A DNA stretch of 64,000 bases from Solitalea lacus. Lineage in GTDB: Bacteria > Bacteroidota > Bacteroidia > Sphingobacteriales > Sphingobacteriaceae. The stretch covers positions 3,832,200-3,896,199 of the forward strand of contig NZ_CP091740.1 of the NCBI RefSeq assembly GCF_022014595.1, read 5' to 3'. Below the pieces are notes generated by a model. It saw nothing but the letters and a program-made list of their open reading frames with translations, made no database searches and was not told the origin of the DNA. This document shows, in pieces, positions 55,673 to 63,358 of the stretch (positions are counted from its first letter, which is position 1; each line of letters opens with the position of its first letter). A program made the position numbers and the translations under genes.

Positions 55673-57094
55673 ATGCTTACAACTGAATTGAGCAACTTAA
55701 CACCTTTAATTATCACAGCTACGGGAGCAGTTATGCTCATGTTACTATTGGTAATTAAACCCGGACATTTGTTTATGACCGGCGGATGCTTATTCGTTTA
55801 CATGATGGGAATAGGCTCCTTGTTCAACACTCAGCCATATTACCAATCCTTACTATTTACTTTTGATGGCTTTGGCAAACTGTTTATGGGCTTGATTTTA
55901 ACAGCAGGAGGTCTTCTTACAATACTCTCTTACCCCTATTTTAAAATTCGAGAAGTAAATCCCGGAACATATTATGTTTTATTATTGCTTAGTACACTCG
56001 GAGCTCAGGTACTTTGTGTAAGCACTCATTTTATAAGTTTATTTTTAGGTTTGGAAATTTTAAGCGTCGGACTTTACACGCTAATTGCTTACCAAAGAGA
56101 GCGTAAAACAGCTATTGAAGCAGGAATGAAATATTTGATCATGGCAGCTTTTTCCTCTTCTTTCTTATTGTTTGGAATGGCGCTCATTTATTCTGAAACC
56201 GGAACAATGGCTTTTGCGACCATTGCCACAGCAATGAGACAGCAAGCAATTACCTCACCTTTTATTATAATTGCCCTTGCCTTTTTTTTGGTTGGTATTG
56301 GCTTTAAACTTTCATTAGTTCCATTTCACCTTTGGGCTGCAGATGTTTATCAAGGAGCGTCAACTCCTATTACTGCTTTTATTGCAACAATTTCCAAAGG
56401 CGGCATGTTGATCATCGCTCTTCGTTTTTTTGGTTTATACCGGTTAACTGAGCTGGAAACTGTTTCTATCATTTTATCAGTCATTGCGATAGCATCTGCA
56501 CTGGTAGGCAATATTCTGGCTCTTAAACAAAATAATGTAAAACGCATATTAGCATACTCTTCTATAGCCAATATGGGTTATCTTATTATGGCACTATTAA
56601 GCATGAAGAAACATGGAAACGGTGTTGAAACTGCAACTCTTTATACCTCCATTTATTTTATTGCACTAATTGCATCCTTCGGCGTCATTACCTTGTTAGC
56701 TTCTAAAGAAAATGAGGCCGACAAACTTGATGACCTGAAAGGCTTATTTGTAAATCAGCCAGTATTAGCTACCATTATGACCATTTCGATGCTTTCACTA
56801 GCTGGCATCCCGCTTACGGCTGGTTTTATCGGCAAATTTTATTTGCTTAAAGCTGGCATAAGCACCCATCAATGGTTGTTAATGTTCACACTTATACTAG
56901 CAAGCGCTATTGGATTGTTTTATTATTTAAAGATTATAGTGGCCATGTTTTCCGAGCAATCGGAAGCAATGCCGCAAAAAACATCTTCTCCCATCCTTAA
57001 TACCTTCGTTTTGTTCTTACTAGCTATAAGTTTGATTTACCTTGGCATTTACCCCACTCAACTGGTCGAATTCATACAGTCTATTTTGCAGTAA
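55673..57094 (+). CDS. nuoN: NADH-quinone oxidoreductase subunit N
   Basis: An antiporter-like subunit next to NuoK, 473 residues with about 14 helices. Blocks: LFLGLEILSVGLYTLIAYQR, GFKLSLVPFHLWAADVYQGA, STPITAFIATISKGGMLIIA, NNVKRILAYSSIANMGYLIM and AGIPLTAGFIGKFYLLKAG. It is the last gene of the nuo operon; no clear terminator follows. Confidence 0.96.
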   Translation: MLTTELSNLTPLIITATGAVMLMLLLVIKPGHLFMTGGCLFVYMMGIGSLFNTQPYYQSLLFTFDGFGKLFMGLILTAGGLLTILSYPYFKIREVNPGTYYVLLLLSTLGAQVLCVSTHFISLFLGLEILSVGLYTLIAYQRERKTAIEAGMKYLIMAAFSSSFLLFGMALIYSETGTMAFATIATAMRQQAITSPFIIIALAFFLVGIGFKLSLVPFHLWAADVYQGASTPITAFIATISKGGMLIIALRFFGLYRLTELETVSIILSVIAIASALVGNILALKQNNVKRILAYSSIANMGYLIMALLSMKKHGNGVETATLYTSIYFIALIASFGVITLLASKENEADKLDDLKGLFVNQPVLATIMTISMLSLAGIPLTAGFIGKFYLLKAGISTHQWLLMFTLILASAIGLFYYLKIIVAMFSEQSEAMPQKTSSPILNTFVLFLLAISLIYLGIYPTQLVEFIQSILQ

Positions 57095-57130
57095 ATCAAA
57101 TCTTTTACTGGTTAAAAGAAGGTATTTACC

Positions 57131-57138
57131 TATCTTAG
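57131..57138 (+). promoter_or_regulatory. Possible -7 element before the metal-binding protein gene
   Basis: TATCTTAG matches TAnnTTTG at all but one position, 22 bp before the ATG. The upstream -33 element is weak, so read-through from nuoN is also possible. Confidence 0.3.
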
Positions 57139-57160
57139 CACTTCACAAAAACTAACCACC

Positions 57161-57454
57161 ATGAAAAGTATTCTCATTGCGGCATTTATGCTGTTTACCA
57201 GTAGTGTGGCATTTGCCCAAAACACTCCTACTCAAACTGTAAAAAAGAAACCAAGCCTTGTTTATATCTGTCCAAGTTGCGGTTATGTTTATAACAAGGC
57301 CGGAAAATGTACCGACGGAGCCACACTGGTTCAAGAAGGAATGTATTATTGCAAAATGTGCGACGGCCAGGTTGCTAAGAAACCTGGTAAGTGTTCAAAA
57401 TGCAACATGGATTTAGTAAAAATGGAAAAGCCGAAAGACAAGGCTAAATCATAA
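57161..57454 (+). CDS. Exported cysteine-rich heavy-metal-binding protein
   Basis: 97 residues with a signal peptide ending SVAFAQ. The mature part has seven Cys: CPSC (37, 40), C50, CKMC (64, 67) and CSKC (78, 81). The second half, YYCKMCDGQVAKKPGKCSKC then NMDLVKME, matches the heavy-metal-binding domain found at the start of copper-efflux proteins (YxCPMHP...PGKCPxCGMxL), with CKMCDG in place of CPMHP. Probably binds zinc or copper in the periplasm. A terminator follows. Confidence 0.75.
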   Translation: MKSILIAAFMLFTSSVAFAQNTPTQTVKKKPSLVYICPSCGYVYNKAGKCTDGATLVQEGMYYCKMCDGQVAKKPGKCSKCNMDLVKMEKPKDKAKS

Positions 57455-57461
57455 AAATCTG

Positions 57462-57507
57462 ACAGTCCTGAGCGGATGGCCATCCTAAATCATCAGCTCA
57501 GGGCTGT
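57462..57507 (+). terminator. Terminator after the metal-binding protein gene
   Basis: ACAGTCCTGAGC and GCTCAGGGCTGT form a stem with one mismatch, followed by TTGCTTTT. Confidence 0.75.
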
Positions 57508-57577
57508 TTGCTTTTACCCCCTTTAACATCTAACTAATTAGCTGATATCTAAAAACACACCTGACAACACACCTAAA

Positions 57578-58330
57578 ATGAAAAAACTTCTATTACCACT
57601 CTTACTAATGCTTGTACAGTTAACTTATGGGCAGACAAATTATTACACGTTTAACAATGATTCCATAGTTACTGAAAAGAGTGTGCGATCAGGTTTTGAA
57701 ACAATCGTGAAAAGTTTGCCTTCAGGTTTTACAGTCGTTCCGACAATTTATCACAAAATAATTAAGAAGGACTCAGTTATAAATTATTTAGAGTTTAGGG
57801 CTCAAAGAGGTGAAGCCGGAGCTGATATGAATTTTAAATTTTCATTTAAGCAGGATTCGGTATTTCTATTACTTGGGAAAAAGCTGCCTGAATTCAAATT
57901 AACAGATCTGCAAGGCAATGAATTTTCTTCTTCTCAACTTATAGGTAAGCCAGCGCTCCTCAATTTTTGGGGAATACTTTGTTCTCCATGTATTGCTGAA
58001 ATACCGGAATTAAATGGATTAAAAGAGAAATATAGCGATAAAATGTTTTTTTTAGCTCTTACAGAGAAGCCCAACACGGATGAGCAGTTGATTACATTTT
58101 TAGAAAAATGTCCCTATAATTATCATATACTAAAACATGCAGATAATTATAGGAAAACTTTAAAGATTCGTTCTATGCCTTATAATATATTTATTGATAA
58201 AGATGGGTATATCAGATATATACAAAGAAATTTTCCTTATAAAGCCTATGATCCACAAAATGGCATTAAAAAATATGAGGACAATAATTATTTCGTAAAA
58301 ATCATTGAAGAATTAACAAAAGAACAGTAG
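57578..58330 (+). CDS. TlpA-like thioredoxin-fold protein (periplasmic)
   Basis: 250 residues with a signal peptide (MKKLLLPLLLMLVQLTYGQ). Residues ~100-250 form a TlpA/ResA-type domain: GKKLPEFKLTDLQGNEFSSS, then NFWGILCSPCIAEIPELNGL with redox pair Cys135/Cys138, and the cis-Pro loop RSMPYNIFIDKDG. The N-terminal ~80 residues are unassigned. Likely reduces disulfides in the periplasm; the partner is not evident. The CSPC pair differs from the common CxPC variants only in the second residue. Confidence 0.85.
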   Translation: MKKLLLPLLLMLVQLTYGQTNYYTFNNDSIVTEKSVRSGFETIVKSLPSGFTVVPTIYHKIIKKDSVINYLEFRAQRGEAGADMNFKFSFKQDSVFLLLGKKLPEFKLTDLQGNEFSSSQLIGKPALLNFWGILCSPCIAEIPELNGLKEKYSDKMFFLALTEKPNTDEQLITFLEKCPYNYHILKHADNYRKTLKIRSMPYNIFIDKDGYIRYIQRNFPYKAYDPQNGIKKYEDNNYFVKIIEELTKEQ

Positions 58331-58432
58331 TCAAAATGTGTTAAAAAATTACCTTTCTAGGCTATTTAAAGATCTCCTATCAAGTTCAGAGTACCTTGAT
58401 AAGGGATTCGATGCATTTATACTCGAGTACGT

Positions 58433-58792
58433 ATGTTTTTAAGACCTATGGTTCAAATTTTCTGCTCACACTTAGCCGATTTTAATGCTTTGTTCACTGA
58501 CGGATTTATCAATCAACTCAAATTTGATCAGTTAATAGATGACCATCAAGAAATAGAGATAAGAAAACTTTACGACAAAATCGTGTTAAGTAACACCGAC
58601 AATGACAAAAGAGTAATTGGATCAATGAATGATTACGTATATAACTTAAAATTCATGGTAGCCGATGACGGTGGAATTAAAAACGCAAACCCAAATATGA
58701 TTGGCAATCTACTTAATTCGACTCCAATGAAAGCAATAAATTATGGCTTTTCGATTGATCGGATGCGAAATGAAATAAAAAACCAAGAATAA
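58433..58792 (+). CDS. Hypothetical protein, possibly a truncated DUF6933-like protein
   Basis: Up to 119 residues; the start is uncertain because the first 20 codons (MFLRPMVQIFCSHLADFNAL) look like a chance extension. The body (FTDGFINQLKFDQLIDDHQE, then KLYDKIVLSNTDNDKRVIGS and MNDYVYNLKFMV) and the end (NLLNSTPMKAINYGFSIDRM) recall the C-terminal half of DUF6933 proteins (a GSMND block followed by NxTPM). If so, the N-terminal half is missing. The family match is from memory and weak. Confidence 0.4.
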   Translation: MFLRPMVQIFCSHLADFNALFTDGFINQLKFDQLIDDHQEIEIRKLYDKIVLSNTDNDKRVIGSMNDYVYNLKFMVADDGGIKNANPNMIGNLLNSTPMKAINYGFSIDRMRNEIKNQE

Positions 58793-59035
58793 CATCAAGA
58801 CGGACTTTGATGCAGGTGTTTTTCATCGTGCCATCTGCAAGCGCCGAAACGCGATACTCGAAATAAGTCTCTCCTTCTCTCTTGGAATCATCTTGACACT
58901 TTCCCCATCAAACCAATCCATCTTTGAAAGAATGGGGTATCATTTTCATAGTTTTTTTTATTTATCCGCCTTTTTCATCTTCATTTCATTTTCGTGCCGC
59001 AGATTTGAAGAAATAAACAATTAAATAGAATAACC

Positions 59036-59836
59036 ATGAACAAAAACTTAAGAATCTTAACACTACTAGCTGCTGCGGCAATTGGTTTTTCATCTTGTTC
59101 AAAAACTGAATCAGCATCTACCCGTCTTCAAGTACGCATGACAGATGCTCCAGGTAATTACGAAGAAATCAACCTAAGTGTCAAAGAAATCGTTGTTAAA
59201 GTAAACGATGAAAAAAATGAGCCCTACGTTTTAGAAGCTGATAAACACTTCAACATTTTGGATTTTAAAGCAGGCGCCGCTACTCCGGATATTTTAGTTG
59301 CTGAGGAAGAAGTTCCTTCGGGCAAAATCAAAGAGGTGCGTTTGGTTTTAAATGAAACCGGCAACACCATTAAAGTTGATGGTCAGGTTTACGATTTAAA
59401 AATCCCTAGTGGTTCCTCATCAGGATGGAAAGTAAAATTAACTGAAGAGCCTTCATTATCTCCTGGTATTGCTTATTCTTTAGTTCTTGACTTTGATGCT
59501 TCACAATCAATTGTTAAAACAGGAAATGAAGGATTCATATTAAAACCTGTGGTAAGAGGTATAGCAGTAGCAACTTCAGGTATTTTAACAGGAACTGTTG
59601 ATCCGGTTGCTGCTCAGTCAAAAGTATATGTAATTAATGCCGCTAATGAAACAGTAGGAACTATTTCTGACGCAACAAATGGATTTTTCTCTATCGGAGG
59701 CTTAAAAGCAGGTAGCTACAAAGTAACCCTTGATGTTCAGGATGAAACTTACAGAGATACCACATTAAAAAATAATGTTGTTATTGAAGCAGGAAAAACT
59801 ACCGCGTTAGGTGCCATTACTGTAAAAAAGAAATAA
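59036..59836 (+). CDS. DUF4382 lipoprotein with carboxypeptidase-regulatory-like domain
   Basis: 266 residues. Lipoprotein signal ending AIGFSSC (Cys21). Residues ~28-175 match DUF4382 (LQVRMTDAPGNYEEINLSVK then EIVVKV ... VPSGKIKEVRLVLNETGNTI ... LVLDFDASQSIVKTGNEGFI then LKPVVR). The last ~80 residues form a beta-sandwich repeat (GILTGTVDPVAAQSKVYVIN ... GFFSIGGLKAGSYKVTLDVQ). Surface-exposed or periplasmic; function unknown. It ends at a terminator. Confidence 0.85.
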   Translation: MNKNLRILTLLAAAAIGFSSCSKTESASTRLQVRMTDAPGNYEEINLSVKEIVVKVNDEKNEPYVLEADKHFNILDFKAGAATPDILVAEEEVPSGKIKEVRLVLNETGNTIKVDGQVYDLKIPSGSSSGWKVKLTEEPSLSPGIAYSLVLDFDASQSIVKTGNEGFILKPVVRGIAVATSGILTGTVDPVAAQSKVYVINAANETVGTISDATNGFFSIGGLKAGSYKVTLDVQDETYRDTTLKNNVVIEAGKTTALGAITVKKK

Positions 59837-59860
59837 ACTAAAAAACGTGGTCAATAAATT

Positions 59861-59886
59861 GGTTCTGCCTTTAACCGGGCAGAGCC
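59861..59886 (+). terminator. Terminator after the DUF4382 gene
   Basis: GGTTCTGCC and GGCAGAGCC form a 9-bp stem with one G-T pair and an 8-base loop, followed by ATTTATG; the T-run is weak. Confidence 0.6.
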
Positions 59887-59916
59887 ATTTATGATATATA
59901 CTTCATTCTAATTCAC

Positions 59917-59948
59917 TTGGTAGTTTAATTTTAAACTTCTTAAGTTTG
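59917..59948 (+). promoter_or_regulatory. Promoter almost adjoining the next start codon
   Basis: TTG at 59917-59919, a 21-bp spacer and TAAGTTTG at 59941-59948 (exact TAnnTTTG). The expected transcription start falls at about 59953-59956, at the ATG at 59954, so the message could be leaderless. Confidence 0.5.
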
Positions 59949-59953
59949 CGTTA

Positions 59954-60283
59954 ATGTTCAAATTCAATCCATATAGCCAGTTTTTTGTGTTTCTTTTCTT
60001 CTTCGTTGCATCAACAAGTTTTGCGGCAACTACTGAAAACAAAGACAAAGGAATAGTTTATGCTAACTGGCCTGTTGTGCACGCTGTTTCTATTGACTCA
60101 ATAAAAAACGTTGACCGTAAAAAAGGCAATGGAAAAGATGACGAGATAATAGATGAAATAAAAGAAGTTCCTAAATCACGCAGACAAGCAAAACCCATTG
60201 CTGTCAACAAACCAATAAAAATAAAACCGATAAAAGTTGTAAAACCTAAACCTATTAAGCTAAATATCCGTATACCGAGATAG
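59954..60283 (+). CDS. Lys/Pro-rich exported protein of unknown function
   Basis: 109 residues. Signal peptide with Phe-rich core (FFVFLFFFVASTSFA). The short mature part is low-complexity and basic; its last 50 residues are dominated by Lys, Pro and Ile (SRRQAKPIAVNKPIKIKPIK then VVKPKPIKLNI). No domain is recognised. It is 13 bp before the outer-membrane protein gene and shares its operon with the two-component system. Such a tail could bind an acidic surface. Confidence 0.6.
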   Translation: MFKFNPYSQFFVFLFFFVASTSFAATTENKDKGIVYANWPVVHAVSIDSIKNVDRKKGNGKDDEIIDEIKEVPKSRRQAKPIAVNKPIKIKPIKVVKPKPIKLNIRIPR

Positions 60284-60296
60284 TTAGATAAGCGCT

Positions 60297-61109
60297 ATGA
60301 ATTATTTTTACACGCTTTTACTTTGCCTTTTTACAACTTTACAATGCTTTGCCCAGGCTGACAGCAGTAAAACCACGCTTACCTTGGCTGCAATTTATAA
60401 TAGCAATGTAAGTTATTATGGCCAAACCACTTCCGAGAAAATGCCAATGGCTCTTACTAATGCTACAGTAAAATTTCCTTTCGGCTTGTATGTATCCTCG
60501 AGTGCTTACAACCTGTTTACCACTGGTTCAGGAATGGTTTTCAATGTGGATGTTGGCTATGACTTTAAACTCGCTGAAAAACTTGCTTCAACTATAAGCA
60601 TTAGCCGGGCTTTTATACCTGAAAATGCACCATTATTACAGGCCTCCAACCCCAATACGGCCAGCGCTGCGTTAACTTATACTCATTGGCTTACAACAGG
60701 TTTATCGGTTGACTATGCTTTTGGGCAAGAACAAGACTGGTTTATTACCCTGAATAATTCAAAGCCTATCGAGCTGGGTCATTTAATTGATGAAAGCGAT
60801 TTCTTAACACTTGAGCCCGCAATTGAATTCATTGGAGGCACCCAACGCTTTACTCAATACTATGCCACTAGAAAAAACCCTCTTAAGGGAAAACCTACGA
60901 TTCCCGGCAACGGTGGAATTGTAGAAACTTCAGTTATTTCGTCTAAATTTGGTTTGTTAACCACCAATTTTAAACTTCCCCTGGCCTATAGCCGGTCCAG
61001 TTATCTGGCCGAAATCGCTTATCAATTCTCCGTTTTGGGCAAAACCACTGAACTTCCGGCGGGCGCAACAAGGTCATTTTTCAACCTAAGCTTTTATTAT
61101 CAGTTTTAG
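60297..61109 (+). CDS. Predicted outer-membrane beta-barrel protein
   Basis: 270 residues. Signal peptide ending LQCFAQ. The remainder alternates hydrophobic and polar residues with aromatic girdles (LTLAAIYNSNVSYYGQTTSE, FPFGLYVSSSAYNLF, SYLAEIAYQFSVLG) and ends in NLSFYYQF, a C-terminal Phe typical of barrel insertion. Function unknown. The response-regulator gene starts 2 bp after it, so the pair may sense or control this envelope protein. Confidence 0.65.
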   Translation: MNYFYTLLLCLFTTLQCFAQADSSKTTLTLAAIYNSNVSYYGQTTSEKMPMALTNATVKFPFGLYVSSSAYNLFTTGSGMVFNVDVGYDFKLAEKLASTISISRAFIPENAPLLQASNPNTASAALTYTHWLTTGLSVDYAFGQEQDWFITLNNSKPIELGHLIDESDFLTLEPAIEFIGGTQRFTQYYATRKNPLKGKPTIPGNGGIVETSVISSKFGLLTTNFKLPLAYSRSSYLAEIAYQFSVLGKTTELPAGATRSFFNLSFYYQF

Positions 61110-61111
61110 TT

Positions 61112-61795
61112 ATGAAAATTTTAATTGTTGAAGATGAACGCTCCTTAGCAACTGAAATGGAATCTTTTCTAAAGAAAGCCTTTTTTTTATGTGACTTGGC
61201 TGAAAACGGCAAACAGGCGCTTGAAAAAATCGGTGTAAATGAATATGATTTTATTTTGCTTGATTTAGGACTGCCTGATATTGATGGGTTAACCCTATTG
61301 CAGGAGGCTAAAAAGTACAATACTGAAGCAGCTTACATCATTTTAACTGCAAGAGGCAATATAGAAGACCGGATTAAAGGGCTTGATCTGGGAGCGGATG
61401 ATTATTTACCTAAACCTTTTTCGCTGCTCGAACTTCAATCAAGAATACATGCTATATCTCGTCGAAAGTTCGGCGTATCTGATCAGCTGACTCCTTTAGG
61501 AGAGTTTAAAATCGATTTGAAAAAAAGATTAGTATTGTTTGGGATTGATGAAATTGAACTTTCCCGTAAGGAATTTGATCTTTTAAGTTATTTATTGCTG
61601 CACAAAAATCGTCCGCTTACCCGTATGCAACTAAGTGAGCATATTTGGGGCAATTTTGCCGATGATGATTATGACTCCAATTACATAGATGCGACAATAA
61701 AAAACATCCGCAAAAAATTAGGAGCCTTTGCACCTACTGAATGGCTGGAAACCATCAGAGGAGTTGGTTACAAAATCAAATACAAACAGGAATAA
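61112..61795 (+). CDS. OmpR/PhoB-family response regulator
   Basis: 227 residues. Receiver domain (1-120): acidic pocket EDE (residues 7-9), phospho-acceptor Asp51 in FILLDLGLPDIDG, Thr79 in IILTARG and Lys101 in YLPKPF. C-terminal winged helix (~130-227): LFGIDEIELSRKEFDLLSYL then LLHKNRPLTRMQLSEHIWG, and TIKNIRKKLG ... IRGVGYKIK. It regulates transcription when phosphorylated by the kinase encoded 3 bp downstream; targets unknown. Confidence 0.95.
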   Translation: MKILIVEDERSLATEMESFLKKAFFLCDLAENGKQALEKIGVNEYDFILLDLGLPDIDGLTLLQEAKKYNTEAAYIILTARGNIEDRIKGLDLGADDYLPKPFSLLELQSRIHAISRRKFGVSDQLTPLGEFKIDLKKRLVLFGIDEIELSRKEFDLLSYLLLHKNRPLTRMQLSEHIWGNFADDDYDSNYIDATIKNIRKKLGAFAPTEWLETIRGVGYKIKYKQE

Positions 61796-61798
61796 ACA

Positions 61799-63118
61799 TT
61801 GAAACTCTTAACCAAACTTACTCTGTTTATTACACTATCAAAATTGGTCATTGTGGCTCTTTTTGTGGCGCTTTTGCCAACACTGATAGGAAAAATTGCG
61901 TTTCAATACACTAACCAATACCTGCGCGAACAACAGAGAAAAGTACTTAAGGTTATTGAGCAAAATGGTATTGATTATTATTTGCAGGGAGATAACAGCT
62001 ATGGTAGCTACACCATGCTGAAAGAAGAGTATATATCACTGGAACCCATCACCCATTACAAAAAAATTGATACCATTGAAACCTCTGAACGGATAATTGA
62101 AAGGGACACCCTTACCTATAGGGTACTTAGCCATACCTTTACCTACAACAAGCATAATTACATTCTTGAGATTGGCAAAACAACGGCCACTATCAATCAG
62201 TACAATACCCCATTACAGCGAATTGCTCTATACGTTTTATCAGCATTGGTGATACTTACCCTATTGATCGATTTAATTTTCACCCGCTATTTATTACGTC
62301 CCCTAGGGTTAATTATTAAATCCAAATTACTGAATCGAAAATTTCCGTTTAAAGAAGTAATTCCTTCTGTAAGGACTTCAACAACCGATTTTAAACTACT
62401 TGATGAATCGTTTATCAGGTTGATGGATCAGATTCATGAAACTTTTGAGAAAGAACGTGAGTTTACGGCCAATGCTTCTCATGAATTGATGACCCCAATT
62501 AGTATTCTTCAAACCAAAATTGAAAACCTGATGCTCGACAGTCCGGTGAATGAGCATATGCAATCGAAATTTTCTGAAATGATGAGAACTCTTAATCGTT
62601 TAAAGAAAATTGTTCATTCTTTGTTGTTGATTTCTCGTATTGAAAACGAACAATTCGCAAAAGCTGAAACAGCAAGTTCTAATACATTAATTAATGAAGT
62701 AACTGAAGATTTAAGTCACCGGATGGAAGAAAAGGGTATCCAGCTTTCTGTTAATCTTTCACAAAACACCACACTAAGAAACATCAATCATACGCTGCTA
62801 TATCAGCTGTTCTACAACCTGATTAACAATGCAATAAGATATAACAAGCCTAATGGCAGAATTATGATAAATGACGGCTTAGACAATGGCCGGTATTTCA
62901 TCACTGTAAGCGACACAGGTGTGGGAATTGCCACAGAAGAGCTTGATTCAATTTTCAACCGTTTTAAAAAAGGGAAAAATACCCATAATGAAAGTTATGG
63001 TTTGGGCTTGGCAATTGTAAAAAGCATAGTAACCTATCATGATTTGAAACTGACAGTAAACTCAGAAATAAACATCGGCACAACTTTTAAATTAGTATTT
63101 CCTCCAGCAATAAGCTAG
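61799..63118 (+). CDS. Sensor histidine kinase
   Basis: 439 residues. Start chosen is TTG at 61799 (no ATG fits), 3 bp after the response-regulator stop. Two membrane helices (~10-32 and ~145-168) flank a ~110-residue periplasmic sensor domain without known signature. Then dimerisation/H-box FTANASHELMTPISIL, N-box LFYNLINNAIRYNKP, G1 SDTGVGIA and G2 YGLGLAIVKS, so it is complete. It phosphorylates the adjacent regulator; the stimulus is unknown. Confidence 0.93.
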   Translation: MKLLTKLTLFITLSKLVIVALFVALLPTLIGKIAFQYTNQYLREQQRKVLKVIEQNGIDYYLQGDNSYGSYTMLKEEYISLEPITHYKKIDTIETSERIIERDTLTYRVLSHTFTYNKHNYILEIGKTTATINQYNTPLQRIALYVLSALVILTLLIDLIFTRYLLRPLGLIIKSKLLNRKFPFKEVIPSVRTSTTDFKLLDESFIRLMDQIHETFEKEREFTANASHELMTPISILQTKIENLMLDSPVNEHMQSKFSEMMRTLNRLKKIVHSLLLISRIENEQFAKAETASSNTLINEVTEDLSHRMEEKGIQLSVNLSQNTTLRNINHTLLYQLFYNLINNAIRYNKPNGRIMINDGLDNGRYFITVSDTGVGIATEELDSIFNRFKKGKNTHNESYGLGLAIVKSIVTYHDLKLTVNSEINIGTTFKLVFPPAIS

Positions 63119-63358
63119 CATCCTCCAACTGAACTTTACCAAGCTAGTGGCTGCATAAACTACTTAAAGCGAAACGCTCCATTCGCTTTCACAACTGAAT
63201 TAATAAAATCGAACACTATCATGGTGGACAATGATTTTTCATTGACATAATTACTTTTATTTAAAAATACTATATTAACCATCACTAAAATTAACTTAAT
63301 TTAAAGTTTATAAAGTATTATTATCTTTTCAGTTAAGTCAAACACCCTATCTCACACT
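63119..63358. other. Intergenic region before the HypX-like gene
   Basis: 240 bp, AT-rich, no gene. TATCTTTT at 63322-63329 resembles a -7 element about 30 bp before the ATG at 63359; no matching -33 is obvious. Confidence 0.35.
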
